Counted from the stretch's first letter, positions 1 through 6,214 are shown. The stretch is 6,415 nucleotides of DNA from Rubrobacter sp. (GCA_016781705.1 JADDPV010000157.1:1-6415), one strand, 5' to 3'. The notes: a model not told the origin generated them from the letters alone. Numbers and translations: made by a program.

Positions 1-157
1 TGACGAAGGAGTTCAAAACCCCGTCTCGCGCCGCTATGCGCCCGAGGATCGCTTGGGTCACCTCGACCGGAGAAACCCTCCCCTCCTTCAGTGCGCGGGC
101 GAGACCGGCCAGGGTATCCGGCAACCCCTCTAAACCCCTTCCACCGATCCGATCCAC
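1..157 (-). CDS. amidase-signature family enzyme, N-terminal part (runs off left edge)
   Basis: Reading the minus strand from a GTG at 157-155 gives 52 uninterrupted codons to the window edge. The peptide contains LAGLARALKEGRVSPVEVTQ followed by a segment ending RIAARDGVLNSFV. This is the typical opening of amidase-signature hydrolases (GatA and related amidases): a helix with 'L..AL..G..S..E.T', then 'I...I...D..LN.F'. The catalytic Ser-Ser-Lys region would lie beyond the edge, so the substrate cannot be told; GatA of the tRNA amidotransferase and general amide hydrolases are both possible. I chose the GTG at 157 because a GGAGGAGG ribosome site (161-168) precedes it. A TTG at 124, which would remove 11 residues, matches family N-termini about as well, and the stretch between the two contains a TTA codon that is rare here. 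The gene is divergent from the transporter at 256. Confidence 0.75.
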   Translation of the reverse strand, partial: MDRIGGRGLEGLPDTLAGLARALKEGRVSPVEVTQAILGRIAARDGVLNSFV

Positions 158-160
158 GCC

Positions 161-168
161 CCTCCTCC
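161..168 (-). promoter_or_regulatory. ribosome binding site of the partial amidase gene
   Basis: On the minus strand this reads GGAGGAGG, a near-perfect Shine-Dalgarno sequence. Its first GGAGG lies 6 nt before the GTG at 157, and this decides the start chosen over the TTG at 124. Confidence 0.6.
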
Positions 169-196
169 GAAGACGCGGACAGTAAAGCAGAACGGC

Positions 197-208
197 CGCT
201 CCGGAGCG
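197..208. promoter_or_regulatory. 12-bp perfect palindrome between divergent genes, candidate operator
   Basis: CGCTCCGGAGCG is a perfect inverted repeat in the middle of the 98-bp region between the divergent amidase and transporter genes. Its place about 40 bp upstream of the transporter's likely -10 box, and between the two starts, suits a regulator binding site. No regulator gene is visible in the window. In GC-rich DNA a palindrome of this length can arise by chance, so the call is tentative. Confidence 0.3.
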
Positions 209-243
209 TGTCCGGGTTCCCGGGCTGGTCCCCCGGCGGCGTC

Positions 244-249
244 TATCAT
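244..249 (+). promoter_or_regulatory. putative -10 box of the transporter gene, leaderless arrangement
   Basis: TATCAT matches the -10 consensus TATAAT at five of six bases in otherwise very GC-rich DNA. Exactly 6 nt separate it from the GTG at 256, so transcription would begin at or beside the start codon. This fits the lack of a convincing ribosome site before that codon. I see no clear -35 hexamer. Confidence 0.4.
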
Positions 250-255
250 TGCAGG

Positions 256-1557
256 GTGAAGAATGGCGTGGAAGGGACGGTGCGGGGCGGCTCCCGCGGG
301 CGGGTCTGGCGGGAGTTGCTGCCGGCGTTCGACCGGCGGGTGTGGTTGCTGCTCGGGGCGATGCTCGTTTTCCGGTTCGGGCAGGGGCTTTACTATCCGT
401 TCTCCACGATCTACTTCCACAACGTCGTCGGCATCCCGCTCTCCCTGATCGGGGTGGGCCTCGGTACGCTCGCCGCGTCGAGCGTCGTCTCCGGGCTCGT
501 CTCCGGCCCTCTCGCCGACCGCCACGGCCGAAAACCCCTCGTCCTGCTCGCCCTTTTGGGCAACGCGACGACGTTTCTCGCCTTCGCGTTCGTCGGGGGC
601 TTCTGGGGCTACCTCGCCGTGTGCGTGCTCGCCGGGCTCGCGGGGGCGAGCATGTTTGACGCGGCCCGCAACGCCATGGTCGCCGACGTCACCCCGGAGG
701 GGGTGAGGGCCCGCGCCTACGGCCTCGTCCGGGTCGGCGGCAACGTCGGGTGGGCCTTGGGGCCGCTCTTCGCGGGGGTGCTCGCCGCCTCCGCCGGGGC
801 CTCGGGGGGCGCGTACCGGGCGATGTTCGCCGGGGCCTCGGTCCTGACGCTCGTGGTCCTCTGCGCCATGGCGGTCGGGCTACGCGAGTCGCTGCCGGGG
901 GCCGGCACGAAGGGGGCCGTAACGTCCCGTGCCATCCCGGTCTCGAAGCTCCGGGCGGCGCTCGCCGACGGTCCGTTCCTGGTCCTGCTCGGCGTGGGGT
1001 TTCTGCTTTATTACGTCTTTACCCAGGACTGGCAGGCGCTGCCGGTTTACGGGAAGAACTTCCTCGGCCTGACCGACGCCCAGGTCGGGTTCTTTCTGGC
1101 CGGGAATGGGCTCGCGGTAGTGCTGCTACAGCTGCCCATCTCGGCCTTGCTCGACGGGCGCTCCAAGGTCGGTGCGTTAGGGGCGGGAGCGGCGCTGTTC
1201 GCAGCCTCCTCGGCGACCCTGCTGCTCGCGGACGGCTTCTGGGGCGTCCTACTCGCCTTCGCCGGGTTCTTCACGCTGGGGGAGATGATCCTGGAGGTCG
1301 CGGGCGCCTCCCTAGCCGCCGAGCTCGCCCCCGAAGAGCGGCGCGGCACCTACCTCGCCCTCTTCGGGTCCTGCTTCGGCGCCTCCTACGGCCTCAGCCC
1401 CGTGGTCGCCGGCACCCTCCTCGACGCGCGTCTCCCCACGGCCATCTGGATCATACAGCTTGTCGCCGCGGCGCTCGCAGCCCTCGGGCTTCTGAGGCTG
1501 TCGGCCCTCGGGCGTCGTAGGCGACGGGCGGGGAGCACGCGGGCCGAAGCCGGATAA
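256..1557 (+). CDS. major facilitator superfamily (MFS) transporter, drug-efflux-like
   Basis: This is a 433-residue integral membrane protein with about 12 hydrophobic helices, six on each side of a hydrophilic central loop (about residues 209-238). The MFS signature between helices 2 and 3 is clear: GPLADRHGRKP at residues 84-94. Helix 5 has the glycine-rich run GLVRVGGNVGWALGPLFAG (about 156-174), typical of proton-driven drug antiporters of the DHA1 type. A related segment, GEMILEVAGASLAAELAPEERRG (about 342-364), lies between helices 10 and 11. The C-terminus is short, basic and cytoplasmic (GRRRRR). The substrate cannot be inferred. The GTG at 256 is chosen because of the -10 box just upstream and because it puts about 28 residues before helix 1. 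The frame stays open further upstream to 91, but that part overlaps the divergent amidase gene and looks non-coding. GTG codons at 268 and 280 are alternative starts. The gene converges on the phosphatase gene with an 82-bp gap in which I see no strong terminator. Confidence 0.9.
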   Translation: MKNGVEGTVRGGSRGRVWRELLPAFDRRVWLLLGAMLVFRFGQGLYYPFSTIYFHNVVGIPLSLIGVGLGTLAASSVVSGLVSGPLADRHGRKPLVLLALLGNATTFLAFAFVGGFWGYLAVCVLAGLAGASMFDAARNAMVADVTPEGVRARAYGLVRVGGNVGWALGPLFAGVLAASAGASGGAYRAMFAGASVLTLVVLCAMAVGLRESLPGAGTKGAVTSRAIPVSKLRAALADGPFLVLLGVGFLLYYVFTQDWQALPVYGKNFLGLTDAQVGFFLAGNGLAVVLLQLPISALLDGRSKVGALGAGAALFAASSATLLLADGFWGVLLAFAGFFTLGEMILEVAGASLAAELAPEERRGTYLALFGSCFGASYGLSPVVAGTLLDARLPTAIWIIQLVAAALAALGLLRLSALGRRRRRAGSTRAEAG

Positions 1558-1639
1558 ACCCCCGGTTTCGTGATGCGGGCCCGTGCGCCGGGCGGTCGGA
1601 GGCGGATCGGCCGAGGGTTACGCCGGCTGGAGCCGAAGC

Positions 1640-3835
1640 CTACCGGGCGCGCAGCACCAGGATGGCGATGTCGTCGTGGAGGTCGCCCTCCTGGAACTCG
1701 CAGACCACCTCGCCGAGACGGGCGGCGAGGCTCTCAGCGTCGAGGCCCGGGGAGGAGCGGAGGAGGTCGGCGAGCCGGTCTTCTCCGAAGAAGGTTCCGT
1801 CGGGGGCCCGGGCCTCGGTGACGCCGTCGGTGAAGAAGACGAGGGCGTCGCCGGGCTCCAGCCGGGCCTCCTGCTCCGTCAGCTTGGGGTCGGCGAAGAT
1901 GCCCATGGCGCGGCCGGCGTACCCGATGGGGCGCACCTCTCCGTCCGCCCGGAGCAGCATGGGCGCCGGGTGGCCGCCCCGGGAGACCGAGACCCTCGCC
2001 CCGCGTCCGTCGGGCTGCAGCCGCGCGTAGGCGACGGTGCAGAACTTCCCGCTCTCGCGCTCGCGCCCGTGGCGCAGCATGGCCTCGTTCAGGTCGGCGA
2101 GGACGGAGGCCGGGCGGGTGCGGTGCATGGCCGCGGCCCGGATCGTGTACCGCGCGAGCGCGAGGACGGCCGCCGCCTCGGGCCCCTTGCCGCTCACGTC
2201 CCCGACCACGACGCCCCACGAGGAGGGGGGATCGGCCTCCGTGGCGTCGTACTCCCCATTCCCGCGCGGGGCCGCGTCGAACAGGTCGTAGAAGTCTCCG
2301 CCGATGTTTGCCTCTCCGGCCGGCAGGTAGAGGAGGCCAACGTCTACCCCCGGTATCTCCGGCAGGTAGGTCGGCAGGAGGCTCTCTTGCAGAGCGCCAG
2401 CGATCCTGGTCTGGGAGGCGTAGAGGCGGGCGTTGTCGATGGCGGCGGCGCAACGGGCGGCGAGGCTCTCGGAGAGCGAGAGGTCCTCGGGGTCGTAGCG
2501 GGAGCCGGGCTTGTTTCGGACGAAGGTCACCGTCCCGAGGGTCCGGCCCCGGACGACGAGCGGGGCGGAGATGCAGGAGCGAGGGTGCAGCCGGCGGATG
2601 AGGTCGCGGTGCGCCTCGTTCCGAAAGCCATCATCCAGCATCTGTGCCTCGTGGATCAGCATGGCCTCCCCCGTGCGGAGCACCGACGCGGAGATGCGCC
2701 GGGTATCCTTGAGGCCTTCGGCGTCGTGCGCACGGTATGGCGCGAGCTCGCGGAGCAAGACCTCCTCCGCGGGGTCGGCGTGGGCGTAGGCGAGCTGGCG
2801 CAGGGAGCCGTCCTCCCCCAGCACGTCGACCATGCAGAAGTCGGCGAACTCCGGGATGGTCAGGCGCGCCACGCGCTCGAGGGTCGCCTCGTAGTCGAGG
2901 GAGGCCGAGAGGACCGTCCCCGCCCTCGCCTGCAGGGCGAGGCGCCTCCGGGTGCCCTCGGCCTCCTCCCTAGCGGCCTGCTTCCGCGCGAGCAGGCGCG
3001 CGAGCTCCTCCTCGGCCCTCTTGCGCTCGGTCACGTCGAGGACCGTCCCCACGAAACGGACAGCTCGCCCCCCCTCGAAGATCGCACGCCCGCGGGCCAG
3101 CGCCCAGAATTCCTTCCCGTCCGGCCGCACGGCCCTGTAGGCGGTCTCGAAGGCGCCGCTGCTCCCCGGTTCGAGGACCCGGCTCACCACCCGGTCGACG
3201 CGCTCCCGATCCTCGGGATGGAGCATCGTCAGGAACGCGTCGTAGTCCACCTCGGCGTCGGGACTCAGGCCGAAGATCTTCTTGCACCGCTCGTCCCACT
3301 GGAGCTCGCCGCTCACGAGGTCGTAGTCCCACGTCCCGAGCCCCGTCGCCTCGGTGGCGAGGCGCAGCCGCTCCTCGCTCTCCTCGAGCTCCTCCTCGAC
3401 CCGCTTGCGTCCCGTAACGTCGTCCTGCACCCCGACGAAGTTGACGATCCGGCCGCCCTCGTCGCGCACCGGCGAGACGGAGAGCTCGTTGTAGAAGAGC
3501 GTGCCGTCCTTTTTGTAGTTGCGCAAGACGACCCTGCACTCCCGTCCGTCCCGGAGGGCCTCTCTCAGCTCGCCGAGGGCCGGCTGGTCGCGGTCCTTGC
3601 CCTGCAGGAAGCGGCAGTTGCGCCCGAGCGCCTCGGCCGCAGGGTAGCCCGTCGTGAACTCGAAGGCCGGGTTGACGTAGACGATAGGATTCTCCGGGCT
3701 CCGGGCATCGGTGATGACGACCCCGCTTGTGCTGGAGTGAATCGCCCGGTCTACGAGCTTCCTCGCCTCCCTGGCCCGGGCTTCGCCGAGCGCCTCCTCG
3801 AGCCGCGGTCTTCCATAGGATTCGTACTGCCTCAT
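1640..3835 (-). CDS. LOV-PAS-GAF-SpoIIE protein: putative blue-light-regulated PP2C-type serine phosphatase
   Basis: This is a 731-residue soluble signalling protein with no signal peptide or membrane helix. Residues about 27-142 form a LOV-type PAS domain. They include GRNCRFLQ (71-78) with the photoactive Cys74, and Asn106 (NYKKDGT), Asn116 (FYNEL) and Gln137 (FVGVQDDVT), which correspond to the FMN contacts of YtvA-type photoreceptors. A charged helix (about 143-160) leads to a second PAS domain (about 155-270) without the LOV motif. A helical, coiled-coil-like linker (about 268-303) and a GAF domain (about 305-472) follow. The C-terminal SpoIIE/PP2C phosphatase (about 478-730) starts with ALQESLLP and has the metal-site motifs GGDFYD (Asp514), GDVSGKG (Asp546), FFTDGVTEA (Asp670) and DDIA (Asp721/722). 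Family members such as RsbU and RsbP dephosphorylate anti-sigma-factor antagonists, so light control of a stress sigma factor is a reasonable inference. No partner-switching partner gene is in the window. The ATG at 3835 lacks a clear ribosome site but sits 6 nt after a good -10 box. Divergent from sodA. Confidence 0.93.
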   Translation of the reverse strand: MRQYESYGRPRLEEALGEARAREARKLVDRAIHSSTSGVVITDARSPENPIVYVNPAFEFTTGYPAAEALGRNCRFLQGKDRDQPALGELREALRDGRECRVVLRNYKKDGTLFYNELSVSPVRDEGGRIVNFVGVQDDVTGRKRVEEELEESEERLRLATEATGLGTWDYDLVSGELQWDERCKKIFGLSPDAEVDYDAFLTMLHPEDRERVDRVVSRVLEPGSSGAFETAYRAVRPDGKEFWALARGRAIFEGGRAVRFVGTVLDVTERKRAEEELARLLARKQAAREEAEGTRRRLALQARAGTVLSASLDYEATLERVARLTIPEFADFCMVDVLGEDGSLRQLAYAHADPAEEVLLRELAPYRAHDAEGLKDTRRISASVLRTGEAMLIHEAQMLDDGFRNEAHRDLIRRLHPRSCISAPLVVRGRTLGTVTFVRNKPGSRYDPEDLSLSESLAARCAAAIDNARLYASQTRIAGALQESLLPTYLPEIPGVDVGLLYLPAGEANIGGDFYDLFDAAPRGNGEYDATEADPPSSWGVVVGDVSGKGPEAAAVLALARYTIRAAAMHRTRPASVLADLNEAMLRHGRERESGKFCTVAYARLQPDGRGARVSVSRGGHPAPMLLRADGEVRPIGYAGRAMGIFADPKLTEQEARLEPGDALVFFTDGVTEARAPDGTFFGEDRLADLLRSSPGLDAESLAARLGEVVCEFQEGDLHDDIAILVLRAR

Positions 3836-3841
3836 CGCACC

Positions 3842-3847
3842 ATTCTA
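3842..3847 (-). promoter_or_regulatory. -10 box of the LOV phosphatase gene, leaderless arrangement
   Basis: On the minus strand this reads TAGAAT (five of six against TATAAT) and is separated by exactly 6 nt from the ATG at 3835. Transcription would start at the A of the ATG, giving a leaderless mRNA, which fits the absence of a Shine-Dalgarno sequence. No good -35 hexamer is visible 16-18 bp upstream. An 8-bp palindrome, CGGCGCCG (3854-3861), lies in the spacer and could be a regulator site. Confidence 0.5.
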
Positions 3848-3871
3848 CAGTTTCGGCGCCGGTAGCCCACC

Positions 3872-3897
3872 GTTAGGAGCGTAGGGGTTTCGGGTAT
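3872..3897 (+). promoter_or_regulatory. putative stress-sigma-type promoter of sodA
   Basis: GGGTAT (3892-3897) exactly matches the -10 element of SigB/SigF-class general stress promoters. GTTAGG lies 14 nt upstream (3872-3877) and matches only the first three bases of the -35 element GTTTAA. The spacing fits that class. A housekeeping reading is also possible, using TATATG at 3895-3900 and TTAGGA at 3873-3878. Either would give a sodA leader of about 30 nt carrying the ribosome site. Confidence 0.4.
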
Positions 3898-3920
3898 ATG
3901 GCCGACTTGTAGTCAAACGA

Positions 3921-3926
3921 GAGGAG
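3921..3926 (+). promoter_or_regulatory. ribosome binding site of sodA
   Basis: GAGGAG lies 8 nt before the GTG at 3935. This supports the GTG as the start, which also gives the usual short N-terminus of Mn superoxide dismutases. Confidence 0.75.
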
Positions 3927-3934
3927 AATTACCC

Positions 3935-4570
3935 GTGGCTTACGAACTTCCGCCGCTCCCCTACGATTACAACGCGCTGGAGCCACACATCGACGAAGCG
4001 ACGATGCACTACCACCACGACAACCACCACAACACCTATATTACGAACCTGAACACCGCGCTGGAGAAGCATCCCGAGGTGGATCCGGGCGACGTGGATC
4101 AGCTTCTCTCCAACATAAACAACGTCCCCGACGACATCCGCCGGGCGGTCGTCAACAACGGCGGTGGCCACTCCAACCACGCGATGTTCTGGCAGATTCT
4201 CGCCCCGGCGGGGCAGGGCGGCGGCGGTCAGCCGACCGGCGAGCTGGCCGAGGCCATAAACTCGACCTTCGGCTCCTTCGACGCCTTCCAGGAGCAGTTC
4301 AACGCGGCCGGCGCCCCGGGCGCGCTCTTCGGCTCGGGCTGGGTCTGGCTCGTCACCACCCCGGGCGGCGGCGGGCTCTCCATCCAGCAGACCGCAAACC
4401 AGGACAGCCCCCTGATGAATGGCCAGATCCCGATCATCGGTCTCGACGTCTGGGAGCACGCCTACTACCTGAACTACCAGTACAAGAGGCCCGCCTACAT
4501 CCAGGCGTGGTGGAACGTCGTGAACTGGGACGAGGCCGAGCGCCGCTACCAGGCCGCCAAGTCCGCCTAA
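3935..4570 (+). CDS. sodA: superoxide dismutase, Mn type (Fe/Mn family)
   Basis: This 211-residue cytoplasmic enzyme converts superoxide to oxygen and hydrogen peroxide. It is of normal family length and has no signal peptide. It opens with YELPPLPYDYNALEPHID, the standard start of the family. The four metal ligands are His27 (in HYHHDNHH), His82 (in GGGHSNHAMFW), and Asp171 and His175 (in DVWEHAYYL). Tyr35 is the gateway tyrosine. The active-site Gln156 in TANQDSPLM, together with the GGG before HSNH, is the pattern of Mn rather than Fe enzymes, although metal choice cannot be proved from sequence. The gene begins with GTG behind a good ribosome site, is divergent from the LOV phosphatase and is followed by its own hairpin, so it is probably monocistronic. 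The shared upstream region may tie its expression to a stress sigma factor. Confidence 0.97.
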   Translation: MAYELPPLPYDYNALEPHIDEATMHYHHDNHHNTYITNLNTALEKHPEVDPGDVDQLLSNINNVPDDIRRAVVNNGGGHSNHAMFWQILAPAGQGGGGQPTGELAEAINSTFGSFDAFQEQFNAAGAPGALFGSGWVWLVTTPGGGGLSIQQTANQDSPLMNGQIPIIGLDVWEHAYYLNYQYKRPAYIQAWWNVVNWDEAERRYQAAKSA

Positions 4571-4601
4571 AGGCAGCAACACAGCCTTAGCACGGTCGTA
4601 A

Positions 4602-4637
4602 AAGAGGGTCCCCGTCAGCCAAGGCGGGGGCCCTCTT
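4602..4637 (+). terminator. hairpin terminator after sodA
   Basis: The left arm (4602-4614, AAGAGGGTCCCCG) pairs with the right arm (4625-4637, CGGGGGCCCTCTT) over 13 bp with one G-U wobble, around a 10-nt loop. It lies 31 bp after the sodA stop. A true T-run is missing, as is common in high-GC genomes; the A/T-rich stem ends would let it work in both directions. Confidence 0.8.
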
Positions 4638-4688
4638 ACGTCCCCGCAGAGCAACAAACCGTGAACCCCAACCCCGCGCGACGCCTCC

Positions 4689-4707
4689 CTCGGCGGTAGA
4701 CTCCGAG
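4689..4707. promoter_or_regulatory. possible promoter/operator upstream of the flavoprotein gene
   Basis: CTCGG and CCGAG form a 5-bp inverted repeat around a 9-nt centre that contains TAGACT (4697-4702), a four-of-six match to a -10 box. It lies 40 bp before the ATG at 4747. No -35 hexamer is evident, so this is a weak candidate; it is the best one I see between the sodA terminator and the next gene. Confidence 0.25.
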
Positions 4708-4731
4708 CGGTAACGATGCCGTGGCTTCTAT

Positions 4732-4737
4732 GGGAGG
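4732..4737 (+). promoter_or_regulatory. ribosome binding site deciding the flavoprotein start
   Basis: GGGAGG lies 9 nt before the ATG at 4747. An in-frame GTG at 4738 would directly abut it with no spacing, so the ATG is the better start. Confidence 0.6.
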
Positions 4738-4746
4738 GTGGTAAGG

Positions 4747-6141
4747 ATGCGTCTGGTCGTGATCGGCGGGGTGGCGGCGGGGACGAAGGCGGCCTCTCGC
4801 GCGCGAAGGCTCGACCCCAACCTCGAGGTGACGATCTACGGGGAGGAACCGGACGTCTCCATCTCCGAGTGCGGCCTACCGTACCTTCTCTCGGGCACAG
4901 TCGAGCGCCGCGAAGACCTCGTCGCTCGGACCCCCGAGAAGTTCGCCGAGAAGGGCATCGAAGCCCTCGTCGGGCACCGCGTCGAAGAGATAGAACCAGA
5001 GGCCAAGAAGCTCGTCGTTCGGGACTTGAAGACCGGCGAGACCTTCGAGGACTCCTACGACCGTTTGATCGTCTGCACGGGCGCGAAGCCCTTCGTGCCC
5101 CCCATCGACGGCGCGGACCTCGACGGTGTCTTCGCCCTGCGCTTCCTCACCGACACGGACCGTATCATGCGCCACATAAGGGAGCACTCGCCGAAGAAGG
5201 CCGTCGTGGTCGGGGGCGGCTACATCGGCCTGGAGGTCGCGGAGAACCTGACGGCTCTGGGTATGGAGGTCTCCCTCGTCGAAACCGCGGACGGGCTCGC
5301 AGGGGCCTTCGACCCCGAGGTTGGCGAGAAGGTCGAGGAACACGTGCGGGAGAAGGGCGTCCGGGTCTTTACCGGCGCGCCGGTCGAAGCCTTCGTGGGC
5401 GACGGTCCCTTTGGGGGGCGAGTCCGGGCGCTGCGCTTCGGGGAACGGGAGATCGAGGCCGAGATCGCGATCCTGGGCATCGGGGTCCGGCCGGAGGTCT
5501 CCCTCGCGAAGGCCGCCGGGGCCGAGATCGGCGAGACCGGGGCCATCCGGGTGGACGGGCACCTCAAGACCTCCCTGCCGGACGTCTGGGCCGCCGGCGA
5601 CTGCGTCGAATCCACAGACCTCGTCACCGGCGGGCCCACCTGGGTCCCCCTGGGCGACACCGCAAACCAGATGGGAAGGGTCGCCGGCACGAACGCCGCG
5701 CTGGGCGACGGCGCCGGCGGAGTTCTGGAGTTCCCCGGCGTCCTGGGAACCGGGATCTTCAAGGTCTTCGATCTCGCCGTCGCCAAGACGGGCCTCTCCG
5801 AGGAGCAAGCCGAGGACGCGGGCCTCACCCCCGTCACGTCGAACGTGAAGACGGTGAGCGCGGCCTCCTACTACCCGGGCGGCAAGAAGGGCTTTCTAAA
5901 GCTGATCACGGACGGGGAGACGGGGCGTCTCGTGGGCGCCGAGGCCGTGGGCGAGACGGCGGACAAGCTCGTGGACATCTGCGCCACCGCGATCTGGGGC
6001 GGGCTCTCCTACCCCGACCTAGTGAACCTCGACCTCGCCTACGCTCCGCCCTTCGGACCCGCCCTGAGCCCGGTCATCCAGGCCGCGAGCGTGCTCGCCA
6101 ACGAGTTCGAACGCCGCAAGGGAGCACGGGTCGTGGAGTAG
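4747..6141 (+). CDS. FAD/NAD(P)-dependent disulfide oxidoreductase, CoA-disulfide-reductase / NADH-oxidase family
   Basis: This is a 464-residue cytoplasmic flavoprotein. The N-terminus VVIGGVAAGTKAASRARR is the FAD-binding fold in the form usual for this subfamily (GGVAAG). A single redox cysteine, Cys42, sits in SISECGLPYLLSG, the pattern of CoA disulfide reductases and related NADH oxidases and polysulfide reductases, not the CxxxxC of glutathione reductase. The NAD(P)H site is VVVGGGYIGLEVAENL (about 153-168), and the second FAD motif is WAAGDCVE (Asp285). The C-terminal dimerisation domain has Tyr375/376 (ASYYPGG) and Tyr432 (AYAPPFGP), which match the tyrosines that activate substrate in CoA disulfide reductases. 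There is no fused rhodanese domain. Likely reactions are NAD(P)H-dependent reduction of CoA disulfide or of oxygen, and sequence alone does not separate these. Its place after sodA fits redox defence, but the sodA terminator lies between them, so it is probably a separate transcript. Confidence 0.9.
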   Translation: MRLVVIGGVAAGTKAASRARRLDPNLEVTIYGEEPDVSISECGLPYLLSGTVERREDLVARTPEKFAEKGIEALVGHRVEEIEPEAKKLVVRDLKTGETFEDSYDRLIVCTGAKPFVPPIDGADLDGVFALRFLTDTDRIMRHIREHSPKKAVVVGGGYIGLEVAENLTALGMEVSLVETADGLAGAFDPEVGEKVEEHVREKGVRVFTGAPVEAFVGDGPFGGRVRALRFGEREIEAEIAILGIGVRPEVSLAKAAGAEIGETGAIRVDGHLKTSLPDVWAAGDCVESTDLVTGGPTWVPLGDTANQMGRVAGTNAALGDGAGGVLEFPGVLGTGIFKVFDLAVAKTGLSEEQAEDAGLTPVTSNVKTVSAASYYPGGKKGFLKLITDGETGRLVGAEAVGETADKLVDICATAIWGGLSYPDLVNLDLAYAPPFGPALSPVIQAASVLANEFERRKGARVVE

Positions 6142-6146
6142 CAAAG

Positions 6147-6168
6147 AGGGCCGGCGAAAGCCGGCCCT
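6147..6168. terminator. hairpin terminator between convergent genes
   Basis: A perfect 9-bp stem (AGGGCCGGC at 6147-6155 and GCCGGCCCT at 6160-6168) closes on a GAAA tetraloop, 5 bp after the flavoprotein stop. The minus-strand gene ending at 6215 converges on it. On the minus strand the hairpin is followed by CTTTGC, a weak T-run, so it may serve both genes. Confidence 0.8.
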
Positions 6169-6214
6169 GCGCAAAAAGTCTTCGGTGTCCGCGAAGGTTA
6201 CCGACGGTCGTCCC

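Noticed and set aside
91..255. N-terminal extension of the transporter frame
   Set aside because: The extra 55 residues are Arg/Pro/Ser-rich without family resemblance. They overlap the divergent amidase gene and lie upstream of the likely -10 box at 244-249.
130..525. 131-codon minus-strand frame across the amidase/transporter region
   Set aside because: It is antisense to the transporter start, has a composition typical of a shadow frame, and is in a different frame from the amidase.
1558..1639. Terminator between the convergent transporter and phosphatase genes
   Set aside because: Only short 4-5 bp stems (for example CGGC/GCCG near 1624-1635) can be drawn, too weak to call. Overlapping 3' ends of the transcripts are possible.
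3854..3861. CGGCGCCG palindrome in the LOV phosphatase promoter spacer as a separate operator
   Set aside because: Eight-base GC palindromes are frequent in this DNA. It is noted under the promoter only.
1583..3865. 760-codon open frame on the plus strand, antisense to the LOV phosphatase gene
   Set aside because: Its product has no recognisable domain and is rich in Gly, Ala, Arg and Glu as expected from the complement of a GC-rich gene. The minus-strand frame carries four clear domains with all catalytic motifs.
3929..4657. 242-codon minus-strand frame antisense to sodA
   Set aside because: It has Val-rich runs produced by the complement of His/Asn codons, no domain is visible, and it overlaps the sodA terminator. 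SodA is unambiguous.
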